In this document: positions 24,834-34,134 of the stretch, one piece after another
Layout: the number at the start of each line of letters is the position of its first letter
Numbering within the stretch: position 1 is the first letter of the stretch
DNA from: Acidobacteriaceae bacterium KBS 146
GTDB lineage: Bacteria; Acidobacteriota; Terriglobia; Terriglobales; Acidobacteriaceae
Length of the DNA stretch: 64,000 nt
Assembly: GCA_000688615.1 (NCBI GenBank)
Contig: JHVA01000001.1
Location: 558,001-622,000 of the forward strand
Reading direction: 5' to 3'
Notes under the pieces: generated by a model
The model's input: only the letters and a program-made list of their open reading frames with translations
Told to the model about the DNA's origin: nothing
Databases searched by the model: none
Position numbers and translations under genes: made by a program

Positions 24834-25724
24834 ATGTCCAAGTTGTATGTTCGACGGCTTGCCACCTGCATTGCACTATCGACTGTTCTTACTCAAGCCG
24901 CATGTGCCGCTGAAATTCTTATCGCTGATGCGAAATCTCAGCCAGAGAGTTTGACTGTGGCACCGGGGGGAGTACTGATGGTTGGTAGCGCGAGCACGCC
25001 GTTCATCTATAAGGTGCGCCCAGGCTCTATTGCCGCAGAGAAATTCGTGGATGCAAGCGCTGAAGGTGCCGGGACATTTTTCTTCGGAATGTTGGCTGAT
25101 GCCCCGACTAATACATTGTGGGCGTGTCAGCTAACCCCGGTGCCAGGCACATCGCCGGCGAAGCGTCACACCACTTTACGAGGATTTGATCTCTCCTCAG
25201 GCACCCAAAAGGTCCGTTGGGACCTGCCTGGCGACAACAGCACCTGCAACGATTTTTCGATCGGACCGGATAAAGCGCTCTATATTAGCGACACGGCCAA
25301 CAGCAAAATATACAAGTTGCCGGCCGGCGCCGCTTCTGCTGAGCTCTTTCTGGAAGATCATGCTCTCTACGGCATTGACGGGATCACTTTTTTGGACGGT
25401 ACGTTATATGTAAACAATGTGTTCTCGAACAATCTCTACCGCATCCCAATCGACGCTGCCGGCAAGGCCGGGCACCCTGTCGATATCTGGATGGATCAAC
25501 CACTGAAAGGGCCAGATGGCATGCGCGCGGCCAATGGTAAGCTGCTCCTCGCTGAAAATGGCAGCGGCAAGATTGACCTCATTACGATCAGTGGCGATAA
25601 AGCTAGTGTGGTGGTAATCAAAGAAGGGCTCAAGACGCCAACCGCGGTCGAACCTGCAGGTGACACCATCTGGATTGCCGAACGCGGCGCTGGCAAAGCA
25701 GTCTCCATGCCAATGCCAAAATGA
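24834..25724 (+). CDS. Exported SMP-30/gluconolactonase-like beta-propeller protein
   Basis: 296 residues with a signal peptide (LATCIALSTVLTQAACAAEI). The mature chain is a repeat-built propeller (GPDKALYISDTANSKIYKLP, DGITFLDGTLYVNNVFSNNL, GKLLLAENGSGKIDLITISG). The pattern is that of SMP-30/NHL proteins, and the Asn/Asp residues needed for calcium-dependent lactonase activity are partly present. A periplasmic sugar-lactone hydrolase is inferred but not proven. GAGGAG precedes ATG 24834. It converges on the isomerase operon. Confidence 0.7.
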   Translation: MSKLYVRRLATCIALSTVLTQAACAAEILIADAKSQPESLTVAPGGVLMVGSASTPFIYKVRPGSIAAEKFVDASAEGAGTFFFGMLADAPTNTLWACQLTPVPGTSPAKRHTTLRGFDLSSGTQKVRWDLPGDNSTCNDFSIGPDKALYISDTANSKIYKLPAGAASAELFLEDHALYGIDGITFLDGTLYVNNVFSNNLYRIPIDAAGKAGHPVDIWMDQPLKGPDGMRAANGKLLLAENGSGKIDLITISGDKASVVVIKEGLKTPTAVEPAGDTIWIAERGAGKAVSMPMPK

Positions 25725-25802
25725 CAGCGAGAACTGAGTCGACAGATCCCAGATCTCCGTCTCTTATTTTCCGAAGTTACCCCTCGGACTTCATGGCCAT
25801 GC

Positions 25803-27218
25803 CTATCCAATTTTAGTGAACGGAATCCCGAGTAGCTTCGCAATTTTTGCGAGCACATCTGATTGATGTCCTAAACCAATCGCACAATGATGTGCAGGGC
25901 CTGCTGCGTTCCACCGTTCAACGAAACTGCGGGCTCCAATGGAAAATCGATATCGACTGCTCGTGTTGCCTATCTCGAGAATTTCTCCTGACACACTCTC
26001 TCCCTCTGCCACGAGAAAAGAGAAGCCGTCCTGTTTATCTTCGACAATCGATAGCAAGGTCACCGGGCCTTGCATAACGGACATTTCGACGGAGACACCT
26101 TTGCCGACCTTGCCATGATAGACGTGAAGGGGACGCACTTTGATCTTATCCTGCGCAATACCGGGATGTCCCGGCCCGTCGTGTCCCATAAGAACAACAT
26201 CGTCATTAAAATCCATGGCGTAATACTCGGTAAAGGAACCTCCAACGCCAAGTAGATCCATGATCTTCATGGCGATTGCATTTTTGACTTCGTATTCCCC
26301 TGCTACCGGAATGTGATTGCCCGTCAGCATGGACGTTCCGAGGATGATCGAACTCATGGTGTCTTCGTTCTCCAGAACCCCCGTTCCTTTGTAGAAGTAG
26401 GCCATAAGGCCAAGATCGTATCTTCTTACTAGTCGGTCAAGTGCAATCGCCGTTCGCGCTGCACGCCTCAACTCTTCTTCCGGACAGTCCTTTTCGAGCA
26501 AAAAGAATTGCTCGAAGGCGTTCATTTTTGCAGCAATATCATCGTCTTGAACTTCGCGCCGCATTGCGCTAAGTTCATCTACCTCCAGCATCTCGATATG
26601 AATTCCGAACCTCCCACTAACCTGCGAAAGGTCGGTCGCAATATCGAGCATGCCGCTATAGTAATGTCCCATCAGACCCAGGGTGCTGTGGCTCAGAACG
26701 TGCACCACCTCTGCGCTTTGTAGCCATTGTTCAATCTCAGTCCAGCACAAAACATCGTCGTGAAGAACGCCGGTAACCTGATGGAATGGGATCGAGAGGC
26801 GCGTAAGTACATTTGCAATCTCAGGGACGGGACATGCGCTACAGTAGGCTAACCATTCGCCTGTCATCGCTGTCCGATCGTCCATTCGATTGAAAGTTTT
26901 ATAGTCAATCGCAGCGGCAGGTTGAAGATTCAAGAGAACGACAGGAACTTTGGCTCGGCGTACAACAGGCAGTAACGTGGACGAGAGCGCATACGTCGTA
27001 ACATAGACGAGCAGGATATCTATATCCTGTTCTCTACACTTGTGGGCGGCGCTGATTGCCTTTTGTGGTGAATCAAGGAGACCCAGATTCACAATGATAC
27101 GCGAAGAACTTCCCACCTTATCGCAAACAATATCCAGGTATCCGCTCAGCCTCTGCTGCAAACCCTCGAATTGCTTCCAGTATGCTTCAAGCCCCAACCC
27201 GATCAGACCGACACGCAT
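25803..27218 (-). CDS. L-arabinose-isomerase-family sugar isomerase
   Basis: About 471 residues related to AraA/fucose isomerase-type enzymes, which interconvert aldoses and ketoses with a metal ion. Visible in family order: a first Glu in GEYEVKNAIAMKIM, a second in FTEYYAMDFNDD, His in GHDGPGHP and a C-terminal His pair in AHHCAIGLGH, equivalent to the AraA ligands E306, E333, H350 and H450. The active site therefore looks intact, but its preferred sugar is unknown. The domain starts at ATG 27218 (MRVGLIGLGLEAYW). GTG 27239 has AGGA at good distance and is an alternative. A 73-residue upstream open extension is poor and not used. It follows the glycoside hydrolase gene. Confidence 0.82.
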   Translation of the reverse strand: MRVGLIGLGLEAYWKQFEGLQQRLSGYLDIVCDKVGSSSRIIVNLGLLDSPQKAISAAHKCREQDIDILLVYVTTYALSSTLLPVVRRAKVPVVLLNLQPAAAIDYKTFNRMDDRTAMTGEWLAYCSACPVPEIANVLTRLSIPFHQVTGVLHDDVLCWTEIEQWLQSAEVVHVLSHSTLGLMGHYYSGMLDIATDLSQVSGRFGIHIEMLEVDELSAMRREVQDDDIAAKMNAFEQFFLLEKDCPEEELRRAARTAIALDRLVRRYDLGLMAYFYKGTGVLENEDTMSSIILGTSMLTGNHIPVAGEYEVKNAIAMKIMDLLGVGGSFTEYYAMDFNDDVVLMGHDGPGHPGIAQDKIKVRPLHVYHGKVGKGVSVEMSVMQGPVTLLSIVEDKQDGFSFLVAEGESVSGEILEIGNTSSRYRFSIGARSFVERWNAAGPAHHCAIGLGHQSDVLAKIAKLLGIPFTKIG

Positions 27219-27440
27219 TTTTCTTTGTTTAGGTTTCACCTCGGTCCTCACAGGTCGCCTCTTTTTCTCTTGCTCCCGGCATGCGAAACGCTGCCACCTT
27301 GGGTTTACTTCACTTTCGTGAAGTTGAAGCAGTAGCTTCTGAAAGTCAGGCACCCCCAGATAAAAATAGTTGCTACGTATTCCCTGACTGCGAAGGATGT
27401 CAAAGCAGCAGCACTCTGGAAATCTCTTACGCGCCAAGGA

Positions 27441-28949
27441 TTATTCAGAGAGAACAGCGACTTCGTTAGATTCAATCTTCATAGATTTTTCGGAAAAAGC
27501 CTTGGACACGGGAGGGTCGTCGCCTGTGGAAGGAGCAATATAAGTGATGCGCTTAGCCTTGAAACCTGCCGGCAATGTAACTTGTTGGTCCTTAATATGT
27601 TTATTCACTACGAGAATCTTCCGGCCACGGGATGTCATAAACGCCTGGACCGACAGACTGTGATTATCCTCTTTGGTGTCCACGAGTTTATCGCCAGGCC
27701 CGAAGTTGTCTTTCAATAGCTTCAGCACCCAAAAACGGGCATTCGGAGCCCCAGTCTTATAATTCATCATGCTGACACTGGGATACTGTGTTGGATATCC
27801 AACAAGCTGAGACTCACCCGCCACATCAATCCCCATCCGCGCTAGTTGAATGTAGAGATCGGCATACATCGCCCCCGCCATATTCCAATAGCCGAGCGGC
27901 TCTGGCTTGGCGACATATCCAGGAATACGGTTGCTCTTTCCATCTTCGGGAAGAATGACTCCAAGCTCGTCGAGATCCGTCTTCGTGCTGGGCGATAGAC
28001 GCTTTCGAATCGCTTCTACATAACGCACGGTGTTGAGGAAACCTTCCTCCTGGTTAAAGAACGTATATTGCCAGTTCTCCATCGTCTCTTCTGCCGCTGG
28101 ACCGGCGTAGAAGTGGTAGGTGATGAAATCCAGAGGAGCTCCGCCGTGATGATTTACGGGATTCAGAAAATATTCGAACATCTCCGGGGCCTTGCTGGGG
28201 GCGGCCAACGCGAGAGCCATAAATTTCAAGTTCGGGTCAACCTTCAGCATGGCGCTCGTCACAACATCATAGAACTTTGTATATTGTTCCGGCGTCCAAT
28301 GGTGCTCAAAGTCTATCTCGTTCAACAACTCCCAATATGCAATCTTGTAGTGATGTCCGGACTCATGCCACTTTCCATACTCGTCTTTGAAGCCGCCCTT
28401 GGTGTACCAACCGAGCAGACGCACGAAATATTCGGATATCTCCTTCATGCTCGGATCACGTAGTTCTGTTCCCTGTGTGTAATTCCAAAAGACCTGGTTG
28501 GGGTCGGCCGGATATGTGACAGGCTTGTCGGTTTTATACATCCACGCAGGAATCGTGCTGAAATTCATGATGACCGAGTGGCCATCTGTGGCGTTCATGA
28601 AGTCTTCGAGGGTGGGGTCAATGTGGGAAAAGTCCCAAGACGTTTTCCCGTCCTTAGGCGGCTCAAGTTCAGCAACGGCCTGCTTTGGATACGGAAGCCA
28701 TGGAACATAACGGACGTAGTCAGCACCAAGCTCATGGAGAGCCTTGAAGGATGGATCGTGCAGCATAGCCCCACGCAGCAGTTGCGGATTAACAACGACC
28801 TGTAGTGACGGCGTGGATCGAGAGGTCGAGGTTACTTTCCCCCAGTCAATCTGTATGCCTTTAGCAGGTTCATGTTGAGCGTTAGCTGATACCGACAAGA
28901 CAAATCCAAGTATTACTGCTGCGGAGAGAGTCTTTCCGAGAGATATCAT
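27441..28949 (-). CDS. Exported clan GH-A glycoside hydrolase (GH39-like)
   Basis: 502 residues with signal peptide (LSAAVILGFVLSVSANAQ). A TIM-barrel of the GH-A type is indicated by the strand-4 motif WELLNEIDF with acid/base E211, and an Asp-Glu (TDLDELG, E328) in the expected place for the strand-7 nucleophile. A C-terminal beta domain (about 420-500) follows. It resembles GH39-type beta-xylosidases and related enzymes; substrate is inferred only. ATG 28949 has GAGGAT upstream. It lies upstream of the isomerase in the same direction, so release and isomerisation of a sugar may be coupled. Confidence 0.78.
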   Translation of the reverse strand: MISLGKTLSAAVILGFVLSVSANAQHEPAKGIQIDWGKVTSTSRSTPSLQVVVNPQLLRGAMLHDPSFKALHELGADYVRYVPWLPYPKQAVAELEPPKDGKTSWDFSHIDPTLEDFMNATDGHSVIMNFSTIPAWMYKTDKPVTYPADPNQVFWNYTQGTELRDPSMKEISEYFVRLLGWYTKGGFKDEYGKWHESGHHYKIAYWELLNEIDFEHHWTPEQYTKFYDVVTSAMLKVDPNLKFMALALAAPSKAPEMFEYFLNPVNHHGGAPLDFITYHFYAGPAAEETMENWQYTFFNQEEGFLNTVRYVEAIRKRLSPSTKTDLDELGVILPEDGKSNRIPGYVAKPEPLGYWNMAGAMYADLYIQLARMGIDVAGESQLVGYPTQYPSVSMMNYKTGAPNARFWVLKLLKDNFGPGDKLVDTKEDNHSLSVQAFMTSRGRKILVVNKHIKDQQVTLPAGFKAKRITYIAPSTGDDPPVSKAFSEKSMKIESNEVAVLSE

Positions 28950-29092
28950 TTAAATCCTCGCCTTCACTGTAAAGTTCCATCGACAGACCTCCGCAGATCG
29001 AGTAGAGGTTCCAAAGATTTCCTGAGTCCAAACGACTGACAGACTATCGGAAAGCTGACCTGATGGCGAATGGAACTGAATAATTATTTTAA

Positions 29093-29107
29093 TTTCACTC
29101 TGTGAAA
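29093..29107. promoter_or_regulatory. Perfect palindrome, candidate operator
   Basis: TTTCAC-TCT-GTGAAA: 6-bp half-sites with a 3-base spacer. Candidate site for the IclR-type fusion regulator at 29251; the link is by position only. Confidence 0.5.
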
Positions 29108-29145
29108 CTATGCATTAGACATAACTCGGCATATTTAGTGCCATT

Positions 29146-29160
29146 TTCTATGGAATAGAA
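29146..29160. promoter_or_regulatory. Perfect palindrome with nearby ATGGAA repeats, candidate operator
   Basis: TTCTAT-GGA-ATAGAA: 6-bp half-sites with a 3-base spacer. The overlapping TGGAA, a second TGGAA just after and ATTCCA near 29207 recall the TGGAAA-type half-sites of IclR-family operators. Assignment is inferred. Confidence 0.45.
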
Positions 29161-29250
29161 ATGGAATTAGCTTTGCAATGAACTTCTCTACATTTAAAAT
29201 TATTTCATTCCATAAAATAGTAAATTGGCTTTGATCGCAAAGGATCCTGT

Positions 29251-30426
29251 GTGAAGCGCAAGCAGTCTGTAAAGGAACGGGAAGTGGTTTCGGCTTATTC
29301 GATTAGGTCGGTAGCCCGTGCCTGTGACATTTTGAAATGCTTTACGCAGATTGACGGCCCTCTCGGTCTTGGTGAGATCACCGAGCGCACCAACCTGAGT
29401 CGCCCCACCACCTACCGGCTTCTGCAGACGCTAGTGTCTTGCGGTATGCTCGACAGCCTTGGAAAAAACTCCTACGGCTTGGCTGCATTTCCTCGGTCAC
29501 AAAAGAAATACCGTTTCGGGTATGCCTCTCAAACCGAGGAGTTCTCATTTTCTCGTCTGGTCTCCGACAGTATTCGAAGCAGCGCCTATGATGCAGGAAT
29601 TGATCTCCTGGTGCTGAATAACCGGTACAGTCCAAAAACAGCAATCCGTAACGCGGAGATCTTTGTTCGTGAACGGGTTGATCTCGTCGTTGAGTTCCAG
29701 ACCAACCATCAAAGCGCTTCGATCGTAGCCTCAAAATTGATGGAGGCTGGCATCCCGATTATCGCCATCGATATCCCTCATCCAGGTGCAGCCTATTACG
29801 GAGCCAACAACTATCGGGCTGGATTGATAGGAGGGCACGCGCTGGCAGAAGCATGTGTGCGCGAGTGGGATGGGCATGTCGACGAGATTTTACTTCTCGA
29901 GCTACCGATGGCCGGCCCGCTTCCCCGTTCCCGTTTGACGGGTATGCTTGCCGGAATTCGAGAGCGATTGAAGAACGTTCCTGACCAAAAGGTTCGATTC
30001 ATGGACGGCAACGGCCGTTTTGAAAAGAGCCTCGACATCATGCGCCGTCACTTGAAGCGAAGCAAATCGCGTCGCATCCTGCTCGGAGCCTTAAATGACC
30101 CTAGCTGCCTTGGCGCTCTGCACGCTTTTGAAGAGGCGGGACGTGCCAAGCACTGCCTCGCTGTCGGTCACAATGCAAGCATTGAGGCTCGCAGGGAGAT
30201 GCGCAGGTCAGGCTCACGCCTGATAGGATCGGTTGGATTCTTTCCTGAAAAGTATGGAGAAGCTGTCATATCCCTCGCTCTGGATAAAGTCCGGGCAAAA
30301 GAGATTCCTCCAGCCACATTCATCAAGCATCAACTGATCACCCGAGAAAATGTTAATGCGTTCTACCCAAATGATCCGCTAATCACTTCAGTCGATAGTG
30401 ATTCCCTTTTATTCAGCCAGCACTAG
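29251..30426 (+). CDS. IclR-type HTH fused to a periplasmic-binding-protein-like sugar sensor
   Basis: 391 residues. The N-terminal part (about 17-80) is an IclR winged helix-turn-helix (SVARACDILKCFTQIDGPLG, ITERTNLSRPTTYRLLQTLV). It is followed not by the usual IclR GAF-like domain but by a type 1 periplasmic-binding-protein fold (about 88-370: LVLNNRYSPKTAIRNAEIFV, VDLVVEFQTNHQ, IPIIAIDIPHPGAAYYGANN), as in ribose-binding proteins and LacI-family effector domains. So an IclR DNA reader is joined to a sugar sensor. GTG 29251 has AGGA upstream. Divergent from the hydrolase-isomerase pair and upstream of the FucI-like gene, so local sugar control is inferred. Confidence 0.85.
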   Translation: MKRKQSVKEREVVSAYSIRSVARACDILKCFTQIDGPLGLGEITERTNLSRPTTYRLLQTLVSCGMLDSLGKNSYGLAAFPRSQKKYRFGYASQTEEFSFSRLVSDSIRSSAYDAGIDLLVLNNRYSPKTAIRNAEIFVRERVDLVVEFQTNHQSASIVASKLMEAGIPIIAIDIPHPGAAYYGANNYRAGLIGGHALAEACVREWDGHVDEILLLELPMAGPLPRSRLTGMLAGIRERLKNVPDQKVRFMDGNGRFEKSLDIMRRHLKRSKSRRILLGALNDPSCLGALHAFEEAGRAKHCLAVGHNASIEARREMRRSGSRLIGSVGFFPEKYGEAVISLALDKVRAKEIPPATFIKHQLITRENVNAFYPNDPLITSVDSDSLLFSQH

Positions 30427-31013
30427 ACGACTAATCTCCGTTTTGCATCAGGCAGCGCTTTTTAGGGAAGGTTCTACCTGAAGAATTACTGCTGGCAAAG
30501 TAGGAAACTCGGGTCGCCTTACTGTTTGAAAATAAAATTTAGATAATTGCCATTAATTATTCTAGCTTTATCACCGTCTATAAAGGTTTATTCCCAGATT
30601 TTTACGGTGCGCAGTGAGGGATAGTAAGCCAGCAACCTCCAGTTACACCTGCTGGACCAATAACGTGAAACTTACTACGATGCCTTACGACCCGTATCAG
30701 ATATGGAATCCATATTCGACGGTCGCACGAGTTCTGGTTCCATCAACGTCTGTCGATGCGCCAGTTCGCGGAAACGGAACAGCCAAGACCACCCTAAGCG
30801 TCAAAAAATGGAACGCGGAAAGCAATTAGCCTTAGCACAACGGGCCACTACGAAATACGGGCAAATTAGGTTACGTTCAGCCGCATGCGCTAAAAGAAAG
30901 GCTATTTGTCTGTGTAGGAAGCCATCTTCGGGAAGGGATGGCAGAATGGTACGTGCAGAATAAGGCCATTCGTTCGCCCATCTGCGAATTCGTGAAAACC
31001 AAGGAGAATCCTA
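30427..31013. other. Intergenic stretch with possible gene debris
   Basis: 587 bases between the fusion regulator and the FucI-like gene. Two short open frames (about 30614-30829 and about 30835-31107 in another frame) have protein-like composition but no recognised family, no good start and no ribosome site. They may be remnants of a decayed gene or chance. No terminator hairpin was identified. Confidence 0.4.
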
Positions 31014-32612
31014 ATGCAGAAAGAGATGTTCCTGGTAACAAGCGGGGATTTGAGGCTCGCTGCAAACCAGATATGTTGGCCGGCGCAACGTGCCCTTGAG
31101 GAAAAGCTGACTGGCGTTTTTGCAGATTACGGAATTGCTCTACGCAGGGCTTTTCCGGTGAACCAAACACAGGGTCATGGCTTTATCTCGAGCCAGCGGA
31201 TGGGCATGGATGTCTTCGCTAACATACCGGCTGACGCTCCTTTAGTATTTGCCACTGCCGCTTGGCAATACACACATCACGTTCTTCCGGGAATGCGCTT
31301 TCATCGCGGGCCCATCCTTACCGTAGCTAATTGGTCGGGACAGTGGCCCGGTCTTGTCGGTCTGCTCAATCTAAATGGATCGCTTGTAAAGGCTGGCGTA
31401 GAGTTCTCCAGTATTTGGAGTGAATCTTTTGAGGACTCCTTCTTTCTCGAAGGATTGAAAGAGTGGATCGAAATCGGAACGATTCGACATGATGTGTCGC
31501 ATGTCCGAAGCCTGAATCTCGCTTCCTTACCAAGTCAGGCCCGCCATCTTGGACAACAACTCGGTGAGACTCTCCGCACGAAAAAAGCGATCTTGGGCGT
31601 CTTCGATGAGGGCTGCATGGGAATGTACAACGCTATCATCGACGATGAAATTCTGAATCCCCTCGGAGTCTTCAAAGAAAGACTGAGCCAATCAGCGTTG
31701 GTCGCACGGATGAGAACCGTCACGGATCAAGAGGCGGAACACATTCGGAAGTGGCTTGATAACCGTGGACTGCGTTTCCGCACGGGTACAGATGAATCCA
31801 AACAGCTGACGGATTCTCAAATTCTCTCGCAATGCAAGATGTATATAGCTGCAACACGAATAGCTTCCGACTTTTCTTGCGATGCAATCGGTATTCAATA
31901 CCAACAGGGCCTCAAGGATATGGTTCCTGCTTCCGATCTGGTGGAAGGTCTGCTCAATAACCCCGATCGGCCTCCCGTGTATTCCGAAGAGGGTATCGAA
32001 CTCTATCCAGGCAATGCTCTCCCACACTTTAATGAGGTGGATGAAGGCGCCGCCGTAGACGCCTTGGTCACAAATCGTTGCTGGAAAGCTCTGGGATTGG
32101 ATCCATCAACCACACTCCATGACGTTCGGTGGGGAGAGATGCTCGACATCAATGGAGAAAGCCATTTTGTTTGGGTTTTACAGATTTCAGGCGCAGCTCC
32201 AGCTAGCCATTTTCGGGGCGGCTATGCTGAATCGACGAGCGAGCGGCAGCCAGCGATGTACTTCCCATTGGGGGGCGGATCACTCAAAGGTGTAGGTAGG
32301 GCCGGAGAGATCGTGTGGAGCCGGGTCTTCGTCGAAGGGGGTGCCTTGCATGCCGATATTGGCCGCGGCACAGTTGTTGAATTACCAGAAGCAGAGACGG
32401 AACGTCGCTGGCGGGAGACAACGTACGAATGGCCGATGGTGAATGCAATCCTTCACGGAATCAGTCGGGACGCCTTCATGGCGCGGCATCGAGCAAATCA
32501 CATAAGTATTGCCTATGCAGAAGATCCTGACACAGCTCTCGCAGTAAAAGCTTCGATGATGGCCACTCTTGGTATCAAAGTACATCTGTGCGGACAGCTC
32601 AATGGTCTCTAG
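31014..32612 (+). CDS. L-fucose-isomerase-family protein
   Basis: 532 residues with family blocks visible: GPILTVANWSGQWPGLVGLL (about 100), GCMGMYNAIIDDEILNPLGV (about 201), a catalytic-region segment DAIGIQYQQGLKDMVPASDL (about 290) and LYPGNALPHFNEVDEGAAVD (about 325). Known FucI proteins interconvert aldose and ketose sugars with a metal ion. The residue set resembles a broad subfamily of FucI-like proteins in Acidobacteriota whose substrate is not fixed. AAGGAGAAT precedes the ATG. It lies in one strand with the MFS gene. Confidence 0.85.
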   Translation: MQKEMFLVTSGDLRLAANQICWPAQRALEEKLTGVFADYGIALRRAFPVNQTQGHGFISSQRMGMDVFANIPADAPLVFATAAWQYTHHVLPGMRFHRGPILTVANWSGQWPGLVGLLNLNGSLVKAGVEFSSIWSESFEDSFFLEGLKEWIEIGTIRHDVSHVRSLNLASLPSQARHLGQQLGETLRTKKAILGVFDEGCMGMYNAIIDDEILNPLGVFKERLSQSALVARMRTVTDQEAEHIRKWLDNRGLRFRTGTDESKQLTDSQILSQCKMYIAATRIASDFSCDAIGIQYQQGLKDMVPASDLVEGLLNNPDRPPVYSEEGIELYPGNALPHFNEVDEGAAVDALVTNRCWKALGLDPSTTLHDVRWGEMLDINGESHFVWVLQISGAAPASHFRGGYAESTSERQPAMYFPLGGGSLKGVGRAGEIVWSRVFVEGGALHADIGRGTVVELPEAETERRWRETTYEWPMVNAILHGISRDAFMARHRANHISIAYAEDPDTALAVKASMMATLGIKVHLCGQLNGL

Positions 32613-32626
32613 ATTAATTGATGATT

Positions 32627-32659
32627 CCTCATCCGGACAGGAACGTATTGTGGATGAGG
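32627..32659 (+). terminator. Possible weak hairpin after the FucI-like gene
   Basis: CCTCATCC (32627-32634) and GGATGAGG (32652-32659) form an 8-bp stem with a 17-base loop. No T-run follows, so this is a weak terminator or a processing hairpin. Confidence 0.3.
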
Positions 32660-32877
32660 AGATACATCAAAATCACCCGTCGGGGCGTATGTGTCGTAAC
32701 TTTGTTTGTCACTGAATCAGTGATCGAGGTGAATCCTACATGGGCAGCTGAGCGAATTTCTTAGCCGGCTGCCATCCTCTTCTCTGTAGAAACACCCTAT
32801 AAGACACTGCATCTGGTCGAGACGCAAATATTCCCGAGCTACGATGAGTCGACTGCATTTTGACACAGGGACCTGAA

Positions 32878-34134
32878 ATGAATGATCCAAGAAAACGCGG
32901 CACGATCGCAATACTTTTAGGGCTCGGCATTCTCGTTAACTATTTTGATCGAGTCAATCTATCCATTGCGCATGATGCTCTCCAGCAAACGTTTGGAATC
33001 TCGGACATCATGTTCGGTTATCTTCTGGGAGCTTACAGCTGGACATATGCTTTTATGCAATTGCCCAGCGGATCGCTTCTTGACCGGTTTGGCGTGCGAC
33101 GCGTCATGCTCGTCTCAATTGTTTTATGGGCCTTTGCTTCTGGTCTAGCAGCCATCGCGCCCACTATTGCATTTCTGTTTGCAGCCCGTTTTTTGCTTGG
33201 AATCGGGGAAGCTCCCACCTTTCCAGCATGCGCAAAAGCAGTTGGGCTGTGGTTTCCGCAAGACAAGAGAGGCGTACCAACGGCAATGTTTGATGCAGCG
33301 GCGAAACTCGCCATTGGCCTCGGAACGCCAATTCTGGGACTGATACTGTTGCACTTTGGGATGCGTGCCAACTTCGCTGCTACGGCCGTGCTAAGCGCTC
33401 TCTATGCACTCATCTTCCTACTCATCTATCGCGATCCTGTATCGCCCCCGGAGATAGACGCGACAATGAGAATTGAGAAATCATTCTCTTCCCTGAATAT
33501 CCCCGCGTTGCTACGGGAACAAAAGATTTGGGCCGTGGCTTTGGGCTCGGGGGCGTACAACTATTGCTTCTATCTTTTATTAACCTGGATGCCGTTTTAT
33601 CTCCAAAAAGGATTGAAGATGACCGGTCGGCAGTCTGTGCTTTGGTCCGCGGTCCCCTGGATTACCGCGGCCCTGGTTGGATTTTTTGTTGGAGGAAAAC
33701 TTACAGATACACTAGTGCGCCGCGGTTACGACGCAAGTAAAGTACGCAAAAGCATTCTGGTGGGCGGCACGAGTATGGGACTATTTGTTCTCGCCCCCGT
33801 TTTCTTTCATCGAACCAATTTAGTTTTGATCTGTCTCAGCCTTTCGCTGAGTGGGCTCGCAGCTGCTTCTCCAGTCCTTTGGACACTCCCCTCGCTTTTA
33901 GTTCCTCCGGAAAGTACGGGAAGAGTTGGAGCGATCATGAACCAATCCAATCAAATCGCTGCCATCGTCGCTCCTATTGCGACCGGTTATCTGACCACCT
34001 GGACCCACTCCTTTTTTGCAGCATTCCTGGTTGCTGGAGTCATCTTGTCGATTGGTGTGTCAAGTTATATATTTTTGCTCGGCCGCGTCGAGCCTATTCC
34101 GCTTCCGAGCTTACAAAGAGGACTGGCTATGTAG
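32878..34134 (+). CDS. MFS transporter, anion:cation symporter (sugar-acid) type
   Basis: 418 residues, about 12 hydrophobic helices. The first half has the family motif DRVNLSIAHDALQQTFGISD and, between helices 2 and 3, GSLLDRFGVRR. The pattern of NYFDRVNLS with PSGSLLDRFG is typical of the ACS group (D-galactonate, hexuronate, glucarate importers). The likely cargo is a sugar acid or sugar derivative linked to the adjacent isomerase. ATG 32878 is chosen; a TTG at 32860 lacks support. Its end overlaps the convergent SDR gene by 8 bases. Confidence 0.88.
   Translation: MNDPRKRGTIAILLGLGILVNYFDRVNLSIAHDALQQTFGISDIMFGYLLGAYSWTYAFMQLPSGSLLDRFGVRRVMLVSIVLWAFASGLAAIAPTIAFLFAARFLLGIGEAPTFPACAKAVGLWFPQDKRGVPTAMFDAAAKLAIGLGTPILGLILLHFGMRANFAATAVLSALYALIFLLIYRDPVSPPEIDATMRIEKSFSSLNIPALLREQKIWAVALGSGAYNYCFYLLLTWMPFYLQKGLKMTGRQSVLWSAVPWITAALVGFFVGGKLTDTLVRRGYDASKVRKSILVGGTSMGLFVLAPVFFHRTNLVLICLSLSLSGLAAASPVLWTLPSLLVPPESTGRVGAIMNQSNQIAAIVAPIATGYLTTWTHSFFAAFLVAGVILSIGVSSYIFLLGRVEPIPLPSLQRGLAM

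Larger units (their letters stand above)
28950..29250. other. Divergent control region between glycoside hydrolase and IclR-fusion regulator
   Basis: 301 AT-rich bases with no gene. It holds two perfect short palindromes (29093-29107 and 29146-29160), listed separately, plus extra ATGGAA/TTCCAT half-sites at about 29150, 29161 and 29207. Both flanking promoters must lie here, so autoregulation and control of the hydrolase operon are plausible. Confidence 0.6.

Noticed and set aside
27219..27437. N-terminal extension of the AraA-like isomerase
   Set aside because: Residues before ATG 27218 show no family match, and the isomerase fold begins at MRVGLIG; the frame is open by chance.
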